From the NCBI GenBank assembly GCA_963969395.1, contig OZ017798.1, positions 11,214,173-11,278,172 of the forward strand: a stretch of 64,000 nt of DNA, given 5' to 3'. Position 1 is the stretch's first letter; each line of letters starts with the position of its first letter. The stretch is from Pseudoscleropodium purum (taxonomy: Eukaryota > Streptophyta > Bryopsida > Hypnales > Brachytheciaceae). The position numbers and the translations under genes were made by a program. Positions 1 to 10,395 of this stretch are shown in pieces. The notes beneath the pieces are model-generated. The model was given only the letters and a program-made list of their open reading frames with translations, was not told where the DNA came from and did not search any database.

Positions 1-750
1 TCTAAGGGAAATTCACCTTGCTAGTCCTACTTCATGGGATGAGTTTAACATCCTCTATTTGGAAATGCTAGCAGTTTTTACTTTTGATGAAGGTTTTTAC
101 TAAGACTACAAATATTTTATAAGGTATTATTTAAAGAGGAACTCAAGATCTTTACGAACATAGTTGGTAGAATCTTGTTCTTTTGTAAGGATTTTCTTAC
201 AAGGGATTTTTAGTGATACGACTTTTGCAAGTTGCTCATTTTGCAACCTTGGTGATAAGAGAAATTAGTTTAGTTATAGCAATTGATTCAAAGTAGATAA
301 ATAAGTGAGATGTACTTTTGTAGAGTATGGAGGGACAAGAAATTTCAGTGAGTGTCTTATATAGTGTTGAAATAAATATAATTTGTCCATGTTCTTATAG
401 CATGGTTTTGTAGACACTTGTTAAAATCATTAGGAAAAATTTCAGCCCTTAGGAGGTCTTTGAGTTTTAAAACCCCCTCCCTTTTTGGTGCAATTAAAGA
501 GGAAAGAATATAATTTTAAGAATTTAGCATCTAATATGGTACTACTAATGCCATGTTAGTGCCATGTCAAGTTTTACTATTGAAAAAATAAATAAATAAA
601 ACTTTTTTCAAAAAAAGTAATTAAATTTTTTTTTCTATACTTGAACCACGGGGTGCTAACAAATGAAAGCTTAATGGCTTTCCTAACGTTCAGATTTCTC
701 CTAATGGTCACTTGGCATGTAACCAAGAATTTCATTGTAAAAGTTTATCC
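1..750. other. AT-rich intergenic DNA, nothing recognised
   Basis: No long open frame, RNA gene or clear repeat boundary was seen. The stretch is rich in A and T runs and ends where a TTAA-flanked transposon begins. Confidence 0.5.
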
Positions 751-1688
751 TTAACCCCTAAAGTCCTATTGTCCCCTCAGGGGACAAATTAGATTTTGGG
801 CAGATTCTAATGACCTCAATTTTTAATGAATTATTTTGAAACTTTCCCATGGGATAGGAAAACTTATTGTCTACGTGGGAGTATAATTTTTATTTCAATT
901 GGTGCCCGGGAGCAAAAGTTATACTACAAAAAGCTTGAAACTGAACTCAATGGGCAGTACAAAAAAAATTGCAAAAAATCAAAAAAAAATTTAATTTTTT
1001 TTCCCCTAATTTTTTTTTTTGGGTCTACATGCAGAGCTTTGATTCGTTCTATTTGGACTAATAATGAGAAAGTTAAGGGCAATCTTGTTTTTTGGGCAAT
1101 TTCAACATCTTCTTGAAAAAATAACTTGTAGGATTCATTTCTGAATGCAATTTTCACAATTTTCCACAATTTTTTTTGAGAATGTTATTTTTGCTTGCTT
1201 AAAAAATCTTACCATTGGGATTATTGTCTTTCAATTCCATCTTGGAATTATTAATGATTTTATTTTATTTTTCAATCCTAAACCTCCTTCTATATAGCAT
1301 TTTTTAAAAGAATGAAAATCAAGCATTGTTTTTTTGAATTTTTTTTCCTAGACTTTCAACTCAATTCTTCAGTATAAAATTTTTTTAATTCAAAGTTTTC
1401 AGCACAAAAAAATTTCACAATTGGCAGTCAAAGTCATCTGAAATTGCAGGCCAGTGTTCAAAAAAAATTCTTTTTCAACTTTGAATGCTAATATCTTCCA
1501 ATCTATATGGTCAAAATTCATGAGATTTTTACCACATGAACTAAGACAAGTGAAGTACAAGATCCAATGGTTAGATTCTTAAAAAATGATTTTTTTCTTG
1601 GGTGAACATAGTAAAAATGGCAGTTTTAAATGGTTTTTGACAAAAAAAAGGGGGGGGGGGGGGGGGGCTTGGGACTTTAGGGGTTAAC
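751..1688 (+). mobile_element. TTAA-flanked non-autonomous transposon, family A, copy 1
   Basis: The element begins TTAACCCCTAAAGTCC and ends GGACTTTAGGGGTTAA, so the outer 16 bases form a perfect inverted repeat with TTAA at each extremity. A second copy at 37669-38599 has the same ends and largely the same interior, which sets the boundaries. No transposase motif is present; the short open frames inside are not shared between copies. It carries an A8-G18 homopolymer run at 1642-1667 near its right end that is missing from the other copy. TTAA ends with CCC/GGG termini match what is known of piggyBac-type elements; assignment to that superfamily is inference. Confidence 0.8.
1650..1667 (+). 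repeat. G18 homopolymer
   Basis: Eighteen consecutive G bases preceded by eight A bases, inside the family A element. The other copy of the element reads through this spot without the run, so the run arose after insertion or is a sequencing artefact. Confidence 0.9.
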
Positions 1689-1702
1689 AAACAATTTTTT
1701 TC

Positions 1703-2624
1703 TTAACCAATGACTTTGTATTCGCCTAAACCACTCAAAAACTGCCATTTTCAATACAAGTACCAAATTTTTGGAAAAAAACTTTTTTTGACACATATAA
1801 CCGTAGGATCTTGTAGAACACTAATTTGAAAAGATTTAGAAAAGATTTCAAAACTTTCCACTATGTGGATTGTAAGATTTTAGCATTTGAAAGTGCAAAA
1901 ATCTATTTTTTAACCTTACAAAAAATTGGGCAGTTGCACTTTACAAGCTCACTTTTCTATGAAAAAATGTTCAAAATGGTGGTGCTTCTTTGGATTCATT
2001 TTTCTAAACAAGTTGTTTACATGCTTGAAAATTTTCAAGTCATTTGGAATTGTACAACATATAGGAAAAAAAACAATAAGTAGAGAGAGATAGAGAATTT
2101 TTCAAAATACTAAATTATTAAGAATTTAATTATGGAATTGAAAAATGTTAATCTCAATGGTTGTAATGTTCTTATAAACAATGTACATCTTATAATTTTA
2201 TTTTTTTCAAAAAATATTGAAAATTGAATGAAATATACAACTTCAAAATTTATTTTAGAGTACAAAATCTATAATTGCCCTCAAACTAAAATTCCTCATA
2301 ATTTTTGACTCATTGATTGAAATGGATGATTCAAAGCTTTTCTTGTATATATAAATCTAGAAAACCAATTTCAAATTTTCGTTTTTGAAAAAAGTTATTC
2401 TTTTAATGTGCCCAAATTGCCCAAGTTCAGAAACAAACAACATATTGGGCCATAACTCTTGACTCCTATTTCCAAATGTCATGAAATTTGTTGCATATGA
2501 AAGATATTCCTCGTCCACACCTTCTATTAAAATTTCAGCTTAAAATATGGAAATTTCTGGTCAAAATGACCTGCCTAAGAATTCTATATAGCCAAAACAC
2601 ACAATTTGGTCCTTTAGGGGTTAA
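1703..2624 (+). mobile_element. TTAA-flanked non-autonomous transposon, family B, copy 1
   Basis: Very similar end to end to the copy at 59606-60525. The right end reads GGTCCTTTAGGGGTTAA. The left end has lost about 11 bases of the terminal repeat compared with the other copy, so it starts TTAACCAATGAC. An open frame at 1826-2083 recurs in other copies, but the differences between copies are mostly amino-acid-changing, so it looks like shared DNA rather than a maintained protein. It starts only 14 bases after the family A element at 751-1688, so two elements sit side by side. Orientation is defined by this copy. Confidence 0.8.
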
Positions 2625-2639
2625 AGGATAAATTAAACT

Positions 2640-3300
2640 TCATATAATCTCAAATTTTGGCAAAATTTATTGAAGTTCTTTTAAAAGAGATGAATTTTAA
2701 TTAGCTTTCTAAGAGAGTAGTTTTTATTCAATGAGTGGTTGGGAGCAAAAGTTATATCTACCTAATCATATAATGCTCTAATTCGGCAACCCAAAACAAT
2801 TTTTAAAAACTAATTAAATCGTCACATTTCTATAGAATAAATATTAATGTCTACATGAAAATCTTTGATTTGTTACATTTAAATTAGTAATTGGTGAATC
2901 TTGGTTTGTAGCAATCAAAATATCTTAGTGAAAAATAACTTTCTAGAATTCTTTTTGAACTCAATTTTCACAATTTTAAAAAGAGGTCCATGAGGGTTAC
3001 ATTTCTACCTAAAAGAATCTATTCATTATGATTAATGTGTTTCTTTAAAAGTATTAATGATATAATTTTTTTTATTATAAAAAAATTAAGTTAAGAGGAA
3101 TCAATGTCTTATGATCTAGTTTAATATGATATAAAATGAGATGTTTACTTTCACATTAAAAATGAATCTTGTATTTTTTTGGTTAAAGTTTTTGAAATTT
3201 TTTCCACACATTTTTATACTACCTTATTGCAAGATTCTATGTTGGGATGTGCCAACAAAAGCATTTTCCTCCATTTTTCACTTTGCACTAAAAATTAGAA
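2640..3300 (+). mobile_element. Degenerate fragments of the TTAA-flanked families
   Basis: From 2640 to about 3000 the sequence follows the family A interior: the shared GGGAGCAAAAGTTAT motif, then GTCTACATG followed by a TTTGATT box, and a later AAAAATAACTT box, in the same order and spacing. From about 3180 to 3300 it resembles an inverted piece of the family B left end (GAAATTTTTTCCACA and following). Boundaries are approximate and identity is low. Confidence 0.4.
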
Positions 3301-4189
3301 TTTCCAATTTTTTTAATGGTAAAAAATAGACTTAAAACTTTAAAAGATAATATGGACAAGTTAAGTATAAAAGGTCTAGAAGCCCAATTTTGGATGCAAT
3401 ATGGTAGGTGCAAGAATTATGAACGTTTGTATTCATCTTGAACCAAATCCAATGGCACAAATCACTCCCACTTTGGATCATGTTGCACCTTCTTCATGTC
3501 TTAAAGGAAAAAGACTTTTACTAGTTCCTCTTTTCCACTCCATATCTTCTCATTCTTCATAGAAGTTTTATTCATGGAGAAGGTGTCACAAGCCCTACCA
3601 ATATTAATAATAAAATATACTAATAAAATTGCACCCCCAAAATGGATGAAAACCATCCATTCTTCAACATGGAACCTGGAAGACTCTTACACCATCCAAA
3701 GGTCACTTTTAGTTCCCGACGGACGTCCTTCCAAAGTTGCTTCCATCAATACTGTGGAAGATATTTAGCTTACGGTATCTGTCTTGGGGTCCAACCCCCA
3801 AATTAACCAATCCTATCGTTATAAACTGAGATAAATGCCTTCTTTTCGGGGTTGGCTTAGTAAGTAACTAGTAAGTAACTAGTATTACTTATTGGTCAAC
3901 AACTATACTTATACAGAACAGTAAACATTTTTGAATTTGAAATTCATATAGTTAACCAGTAAACAATATTCAGTCAGCAGTCCTCTATGATTAATTAATG
4001 TGGCCTTGTTAAGTTAATGATGTCACTAGGATGTACCAAAAAGATACAACAGACTGAACAGAGCTTGGTCTTTGTAAAAATTACCACTTTCATTGCCAAA
4101 AAATGTGGGCCGTCTAATCATTTTAGTTTGGAAAAAAATTAAGCCATCTCATCTTCGTTGCTGGAGGTGGGCAAATATTAATGTGGAGT
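3301..4189. other. AT-rich intergenic DNA
   Basis: No gene recognised. A short direct duplication of an AGTAAGTAACT unit lies near 3860-3885. An open frame at 3574-3768 has no recognisable motif. Confidence 0.4.
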
Positions 4190-4400
4190 GTTTGATTGGG
4201 CCAATCTCAGTCATCCAAGTCAAATACGGAATACACATATGGAATATAGATACAGCATATAGATACGGTATATTGATACAAAATACAAATACGAAAACAA
4301 ATATGAAAGTAAAAATGAGAAATTACAATTATGAAATATGACAAACATATTTGAAATATCTCGTATTGTTTGTCAACTACATTGATGTCACACATATACA
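4190..4400 (+). repeat. Dispersed repeat G (ATACGAATACG minisatellite element), copy 1
   Basis: Degenerate repetition of ATAC-containing units (AAATACGGAATAC, AGATACGGTAT) preceded by AATCTCAGTCATCCAAGTCA and followed by TATTGTTTGTCAA. The copy at 36590-36960 has the corresponding preceding phrase AATCTGAGCCGTTCAAAT and the same TATTGTTTGTCAA downstream, so this is one interspersed family carrying an internal minisatellite. Confidence 0.55.
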
Positions 4401-5129
4401 AATATGAGGCGGGAGGAGGATTTAATACAAGTATTAGATTCAACAAACAAGAGGATGATACATGTACCCATTTCAAGGGATTTAGAAAAGTTTAACAACA
4501 AATGGGGAAATGCTATGTGAATCCCTTTGAAAAAATATTTGTGGCAATCCATGAAATTGACATTCTCTCATCATATACCTAGATTTCACATTCAATTGCA
4601 CACATATTGACCTACTATGGATCCTTTCCCAATTGTAAGTCATCAAAATATTTAGATTTATTTTAGTGGAAATTTGAAATTACCATCAATTCTTGAAAAA
4701 AATGTGAAAGAATTATATCAAACATAGGGTTGGCTCCAAAAAATCTAAAGAGATTTTGTCATGCATGTAGACCATAGTGTAAACAAATTTTTCATGAATT
4801 TTTTTAAAATTAGAAGATTAAAAGACCCGTAGTTCATTGCATTGGAAGATTCTATTTTAAAAATTTAGAAAATAAAAGAAGGCTAGTTGGATTAATAGTT
4901 GGCTAGTTGAAACAATGGATATTAATATACATAATTAATACCCAATAGATTTTGAATCTTTTGGATACATAGTGACAAAAGAGTCAATTTGAAAGAAACC
5001 ACACATGATTTACAAAAGGGGTACACATGGCATTATCCCATTGGCTGTTAGGCTTTTACAATTTTTTAAAAGGGATACACACGTAATTTTCCTATTGGTT
5101 GTATCATGTTTTAGCAAATCCACCATGTG
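4401..5129. other. AT-rich intergenic DNA
   Basis: No gene or clear repeat recognised. Confidence 0.4.
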
Positions 5130-5390
5130 AAATGAATTTATGTATATCTTGATTATAAATCACACTAACTATTCATATTTGTATTCCTCGAAAGTTGTAA
5201 AACTTGCAAACCATATGGGATATGTCTATACTTTTTCTCTTGTAAATACATATGTCTTTCATATCCATATTATGTATTTGTATTTTGCAAGTATATCTCT
5301 ATATGTATATCATGTATTTCATAGTCTAAGACCATACCTATATTTTGTATCCAAGTTTGGATAGCCAAGTTCATTTGTTCCATGCATCAA
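5130..5390 (-). repeat. Dispersed repeat G, copy 2, inverted
   Basis: Read on the minus strand it begins with a phrase matching the other copies (CTATCCAAACTTGGATACAAAATATAGG region) and continues with degenerate ATAC/ATATG units. It is more diverged than the copy at 36.7 kb. Confidence 0.4.
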
Positions 5391-6084
5391 GGGCTTTGTT
5401 TTTTTAGTAGATGGACAACATTTAGGGGGGAATTTTTCCTAAACTTTGATCAATGGCTCTTGATTTTTCAAAGGATAGGGGGGAAGAATTGAAACATAAA
5501 CATTATACTTGCATCTTTTTGGTACATAGTTGGAATAGAAACTAGACTTCATGTCATTGATTCGGGTTTAATTCAAAATGTATTGATTATTTATGGATAA
5601 AATTCAAATCAAGAGCAAGATGTTATAAGTGGTCAAAATTACACAATAAGGTGATTTATGGAGTAAGCGTCTTCTTGTAAAGAATCACCATTTACTTCAA
5701 GTGAATTCAAATAACTCTTTAAAACAATAAGACAAAAAATTGTCTTTTCGTGTCCTACAAGATTCAAATCAACCTACAAGAGTAGGGGTTATTCTATACT
5801 TAAAGATGTAAAATTGGAGAAGTCAAAAGTGGCATATGAATAGATAAATAGCTTTCAACATTGAAAGATTTTCATCCAAATTTTTGTAGACATTTTTTCT
5901 AATGATATATCCACATTATTTGTTGGTTTAAACTCAAGTAGCTTAGTTATTTTAAAATTTTTACACAAGGTCTTGCTTCTCAAAGAAAAGCAAGTTTGTA
6001 TAGTATAGTTTATGACTTTTAGCATTATGTTATTAGAACTTGATTTTGGCATTCAAAATGATAAGCAAAACCAACATACTTTTA
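5391..6084. other. AT-rich intergenic DNA
   Basis: No gene or repeat recognised up to the left inverted repeat of the Tc1-like element. Confidence 0.4.
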
Positions 6085-6115
6085 GATGTACAATTGGGTA
6101 CCATAAACTTACAAA
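6085..6115 (+). repeat. Left terminal inverted repeat of the Tc1-like element
   Basis: Matches the reverse complement of 7207-7237 at 29 of 31 bases. Confidence 0.85.
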
Positions 6116-6299
6116 CATATTTCGCAGTGAGATTTTAGTAAACAGTGCACCAACTTTAGGAAAGTGTAGCTTCTTCAAAAATAATCCGATTTCAAAACCG
6201 CAAACTGCATTGGAATCATGCAAAAGAGTACTACATGACTATACAAAAATTTAGAAGTGAATTTAGAAGTGATGAAAAATTGTAGATGCTCTCTACAAA

Positions 6300-6955
6300 C
6301 TACCTACAATCTTGTACTTCCTCCCTTAGCTGAAATAATTGTCTGTATTCACTTGGGCATAGTAGCAATGAGGTCATAGATTGGTCTATGGATACCTCAT
6401 TCCAAACCATTTGAATTGTGTGTATCATCTCTTTTTTGTTCTTCGGCCGATTGTGGTGGCACAACAAATTTTTCAATGTCTTCCATAGGTTCTCGATGGG
6501 ATTTAAATATGGTGAATTTGTGGGCCAATTCAGTTTTGGTATATTGTGAGCTTCCCTCCGTTGCTTTGGGAAGTTGCCACGATGCATTGGAGCACCATCC
6601 TCCACAAGTATGAGTTGTAGTGGGTTCTCATGCATGAAACAAAAACCATTTAAAGTACCTTTGTAGATAGTGCGAACAAAATTTGTTGTCATACTCTCCC
6701 TTTCTGGCATTATCACTATAGGACTCTTGTCATAATTGGTAAAGGCCCCCCAAACCATGATAGATGACCTACCAGACTTAAAAGTTGGTGCAAGGCAATG
6801 AGAAACACATGCTTCATGAGGCTTTTGCCAAACTCAAATTTGGCAAGAGGTTTTCCTAAGTTCAAATGACGATTCATCAATCCAAATTACATTTTTTCAA
6901 TTTAATTCTACCCATTGTTGGTACTTCTTAGCAAATGCAAATCTCTTGGCTTGCT
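6300..6955 (-). pseudogene. Tc1/mariner transposase, DD34E catalytic domain, broken
   Basis: The open part (6300-6758) shows MVWGAF, then the second catalytic aspartate in LVEDGAPMH, then WPTNSPYLNPIENLW with the third catalytic residue. I count exactly 34 residues between the D and the E, so the signature is DD34E. Continuing upstream in the same frame (to about 6955) the first catalytic aspartate appears in VIWIDESSF, but two TGA stops interrupt this part, one shortly before VIW and one about 18 residues after it. No convincing helix-turn-helix N-terminus was resolved between 6956 and 7206. Both stops could come from TGG or CGA by C-to-T change, which would fit decay of methylated DNA; that is inference. 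The protein would have cut and pasted its own element at TA sites; this copy cannot. Confidence 0.85.
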
Positions 6956-7206
6956 ATTCAATATTCAATATGCAAAATTTGGCCATCCCCAGGTTAGCCG
7001 GTACAATGCATAATGAAATTGTGGGCAGTAGTTGAAGCTGCCAAGCCCGCGAAGCAAAGTACTCAATGCGGATATAATAGTTTAAGCTAATTAAAAAGAC
7101 ATGCTTAGGACAAGAGGAAGCATGCCTCCACAAATTTTCACGACTAGACTTGTTCCCTAGTGCAAGTAGATTGTCCACAACATGGTCGTAGTGGCGATGC
7201 AAAAAA

Positions 7207-7237
7207 TTTGTAACTTTATGGTACCCGATTGTACATC
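7207..7237 (-). repeat. Right terminal inverted repeat of the Tc1-like element
   Basis: Inverted partner of 6085-6115. Confidence 0.85.
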
Positions 7238-7913
7238 ATGATGTTTTATACCATAATGTATACATTGGATGAAAATTTCAGAATTTTACTTGTATTTTAT
7301 AATTGATGAGAATTTCCTCACACCTTTTAGAAAAAAAATTAATTGTAATTTCAAATCTTCACAAAAAGATTTAAAACCTTTGCAACTTATAGAAAACTTG
7401 TAATTTGAAATCTTAAAAAAAAATTTAAAATTAATTTATAGTGTCAATATAGAGTGAAAGATTTAGAAAGAGAGAAAAAAATTAGTATGAGGTATGATTT
7501 ATCTAAATTTGGTAAATCAGGTCATTTCAAATTATAATTAGATTTGACAAATTCCTTGCACCATCTTTTTATAGTAAAAACTTAGTCATGAAATGAGGAT
7601 TAATTTGGAAATTCTAATTTCCAATAATTTAGCATATTTGATAATAAATAATGGCCATGAATTATTAAATATAATAATTCATATACATAGGACATAAGTG
7701 AATGAAAAATTGCAAAAACATGCATACAAAGAAATGAGATTTGTGTTTAGTTTTTAGTTTTGAATTATTATTTATGCTAGTGACCTTAAGAACACAAAAG
7801 AATGTTATGTTGTTCTCAAAGTGTTAATGAAGTTGCTAAAAAATGAAAAAATACAAGTAAGATAGAATAAATAAAAAGAAATTGAAGATTTAGAATTAAT
7901 GGAGGGCTATTCA
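7238..7913. other. AT-rich intergenic DNA
   Basis: No gene or repeat recognised. Confidence 0.4.
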
Positions 7914-8690
7914 TTAACCCCTAAAGTTCCTTGACTATGTTCCTTGATTGTATTTCAATTGACAAAAAGCCTTTTTTGGGCCCTACAAAAAACCGGGCAA
8001 TTGAACTTCACAAGGTCGCATTTGTATGAAAAAATTTCTAAACTGGTTGCAACTCTTTGGATTCATTCTTGAATTCAAGTTGGCTACATGCTTGAAAAAT
8101 TTCAGATCATTTGGAATTGTACAAGATATAGGAAAAAAATAGTAAATAGAAAGAAGTAGAGAATAAATCAAAATACTAAATTGTTAATAATATAGTTATG
8201 GAATTGAACGATGCCAATCCCAATGGTTCAAATGTTGTAATAAACAATCATCAACTAATGTTTTTATTTTTTCCAAAAGTATTGAAAATAGAATTCAATA
8301 AAAAACTTCAAAGTTTATTTTGAAGTACAAATTTCATACTTGCTCGCAATCTAAAACACATCATAACTTTTGACTCATTGATCAAAATGGAATGATTCAA
8401 AGCTTTCTATGCATATATAAATCTAGAAAATTAATTTCAAATTTTTATGTTTGAAAAAAGTGATTTTTTTAGATTTGCCGGACTATCCGAGTTGAGAAAC
8501 AAACTACATATTAGGCTATAACTTTTGGTTCATATTTCCAATTGTCTTGAAATTTAGTGCACATGAAAGATATTCTTTGTCCACACCTTCTATTAAAATT
8601 TGGGCCAAAAGTCTAAAAACCTCCACTCACATGCACCTACCCCAAAAAATTATGTTGCTAGAAAACACACTTTGGTCCTTTAGGAGTTAA
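7914..8690 (+). mobile_element. TTAA-flanked transposon, family B, internally deleted copy
   Basis: Starts TTAACCCCTAAAGTTCC and ends GGTCCTTTAGGAGTTAA. After the first 30 or so bases it lacks roughly 150 bp present in 59606-60525 and then follows the family B interior. Its target duplication reads TTAA at both ends, with one substitution in the right inverted repeat. Confidence 0.8.
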
Positions 8691-9859
8691 AAAGATGAAA
8701 TTAAAAGAATTTTAAAGTATTTGATACTAGAATGCTCCAAATTAATATTGCCTATAAAATATCCACCAAGTACAAATGGATATTGAATCTTATGTCTAGT
8801 AAACTCCTAAATATGCATTTAGTTTAAAATAGTTGATAAAGAATCATGATTCTTTTTTCTTTTAGTCATTCTTCATTAACTAGTAATTAATTTGTTGCCC
8901 TACATCAAAGTCTATTATGATATTAATATTTGTATTGCATTGTCTTACAATAGGTCACAAATGAACTTTTAAATACACTTTGACACATATTCCCAACTTT
9001 ACTTATGAAGTTTGTCCAACATGAGAAAATGTACACAAAAACTTGGTATATATACAAAGAAGCAACAATCACATAATGCCTAGCTAGGTAGAGAAGTTGA
9101 TTATACTTTTAATAAATCTCCGCACAATAGAGAGGTGTACATATCATTTGAGCATATTTGTGTATAATTCATTGAATGTTTGCATTCCACTTGATTCAAT
9201 TACTGCGTCCCTCCTTCCATGATAACATAAACTTGAACTTACATAATTTAATTTGCACTATTTCATCAAAATCCAAATAATGTAAGTGTCATCTAATTTT
9301 CATCACACTCATTCTAATTTTTATTAAAACTCAACCAAATGCTCACAAATATTTTACCTAATCATCCAAATTCATCTAATTAGTATGCGAGGGCCTCACA
9401 CTACTCAAACATTTGCACTAATTGCTTTACCCTCCAAAACTATTATTTGTTGTTTTTGTGCATAGTTACTATTAGAAGATTGGTTAAGTTTTCAAATTTT
9501 CTTGTTGGTAGGTGAAAAGAGGTTTCAACGCATCAAAAGAATGCATCATTGGATACCACATGCAAAAGTTATGAAAGGTCAAAGTTTTTTGCATAGAGGG
9601 TCTAAAATAGTTTCTTTTAGATAGGTACATATTGATTTTGGATATTTACTTAGAGTGATGATGGCAAGTTTTAATTAGTGGTGCAGTTGGAGGGACTTAT
9701 TTTAGGACCAACTTCCACATAAATTCAAGGCAGTGAAGTGTACCCATCAAAAGTGGAATGGAGAGTCTATTTTTTTAAAGTCTCCATTCCAGCAATGATT
9801 GGTAGGTTTCACTAGCCCCAACTGCTCATGTAAATTGTCCCTTAAAATAGGGTGCTTTT
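8691..9859. other. AT-rich intergenic DNA
   Basis: No gene recognised. The part from about 9640 is less AT-rich and leads into the dispersed repeat H. Confidence 0.4.
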
Positions 9860-10085
9860 ACCTAAACCACTAACAAAGAGGTACATTTTGCTTTCTTCAA
9901 TGTACCAACAGTATACATTTCAAGAGGTGGTTGTTTTAAGTAACCATTGTACTTTAACTTCAAAAATTCTTAATAAATTCTACAAAGGTCTAAAATAATA
10001 TAAAAGACTTAGTGGTTAGATGCCAATTTCATTTCTTTTTTACAAAAATTTAATGGAAATTGTTTCAAGGAATTTTGCTCCCCCC
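9860..10085 (+). repeat. Dispersed repeat H, copy 1
   Basis: Matches 56515-56785: both read TTTGCTTTCTTCAATGTACC or its close variant, then a GAGGTGGTTG box, a TCTAAAA box and a terminal TTCAAGGA box, in the same order. No coding capacity was recognised. Confidence 0.55.
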
Positions 10086-10244
10086 CAAATGCAATTAAGC
10101 TTTTATAAGGTCGCTTTAAGAAGCTTGCCTTAACTTATGGCCACTTTACGCTATGGTTGTTTAAATTGGGAGGTTGTGGGAGCGAGTCACCTAGCCTTTG
10201 GTAAGAGTCTAAAAAATGACTTTTTAATGGGCAATAAAAAAGAA

Positions 10245-10395
10245 GAATTAGAGCCTTTGGCCATGTCATAGTGTGAAGTCCCCAAAGGCCAAGCCCAAAG
10301 TCCAAATCCTTGGCAGTTAATTCTCACGGCCTCTCAATTTGGATGGCCATAGTATAAAGTTTCCAAAGGTTAAGCCCAAAGTCCAACACGTGACA
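10245..10395 (+). repeat. Short tandem duplication, about 85 bp period
   Basis: The phrase AAGCCCAAAGTCCAA occurs at about 10290 and 10375, each preceded by GGCCAT...AGT and a CCAAAGG box. Two diverged units of a local duplication. Confidence 0.55.

Larger units (their letters stand above)
6085..7237 (-). mobile_element. Tc1/mariner element with inverted repeats, 1.15 kb
   Basis: A 31-bp terminal inverted repeat is visible: the left end at 6085-6115 begins GATGTACAATTGGGTACCAT, and the reverse complement of 7207-7237 begins GATGTACAATCGGGTACCAT; 29 of 31 positions agree. Between them, on the minus strand, lies a degraded DDE transposase. Length, inverted-repeat size and transposase class all fit a Tc1/mariner unit. 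The exact outer edge is uncertain: the ends may start at the TA at 6089-6090 and 7231-7232 region (TA followed by CAATTGGG or CAATCGGG), with the matching four outer bases fortuitous. TA is the known target of this superfamily. Confidence 0.85.

Noticed and set aside
1826..2083. Open frame conserved between the family B copies (also 59655-59996 and part of 46267-46476) as a possible transposon protein
   Set aside because: The differences between copies mostly change amino acids, the copies at 49.8 and 54.5 kb do not keep it, and no DDE or DNA-binding motif is present; the similarity follows from the DNA repeat.
6954..7202. 82-codon minus-strand frame as the N-terminal domain of the Tc1-like transposase
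   Set aside because: It lies in the right place, but I could not see a helix-turn-helix pattern and it is not in frame with the catalytic part, so I did not annotate it as a domain.
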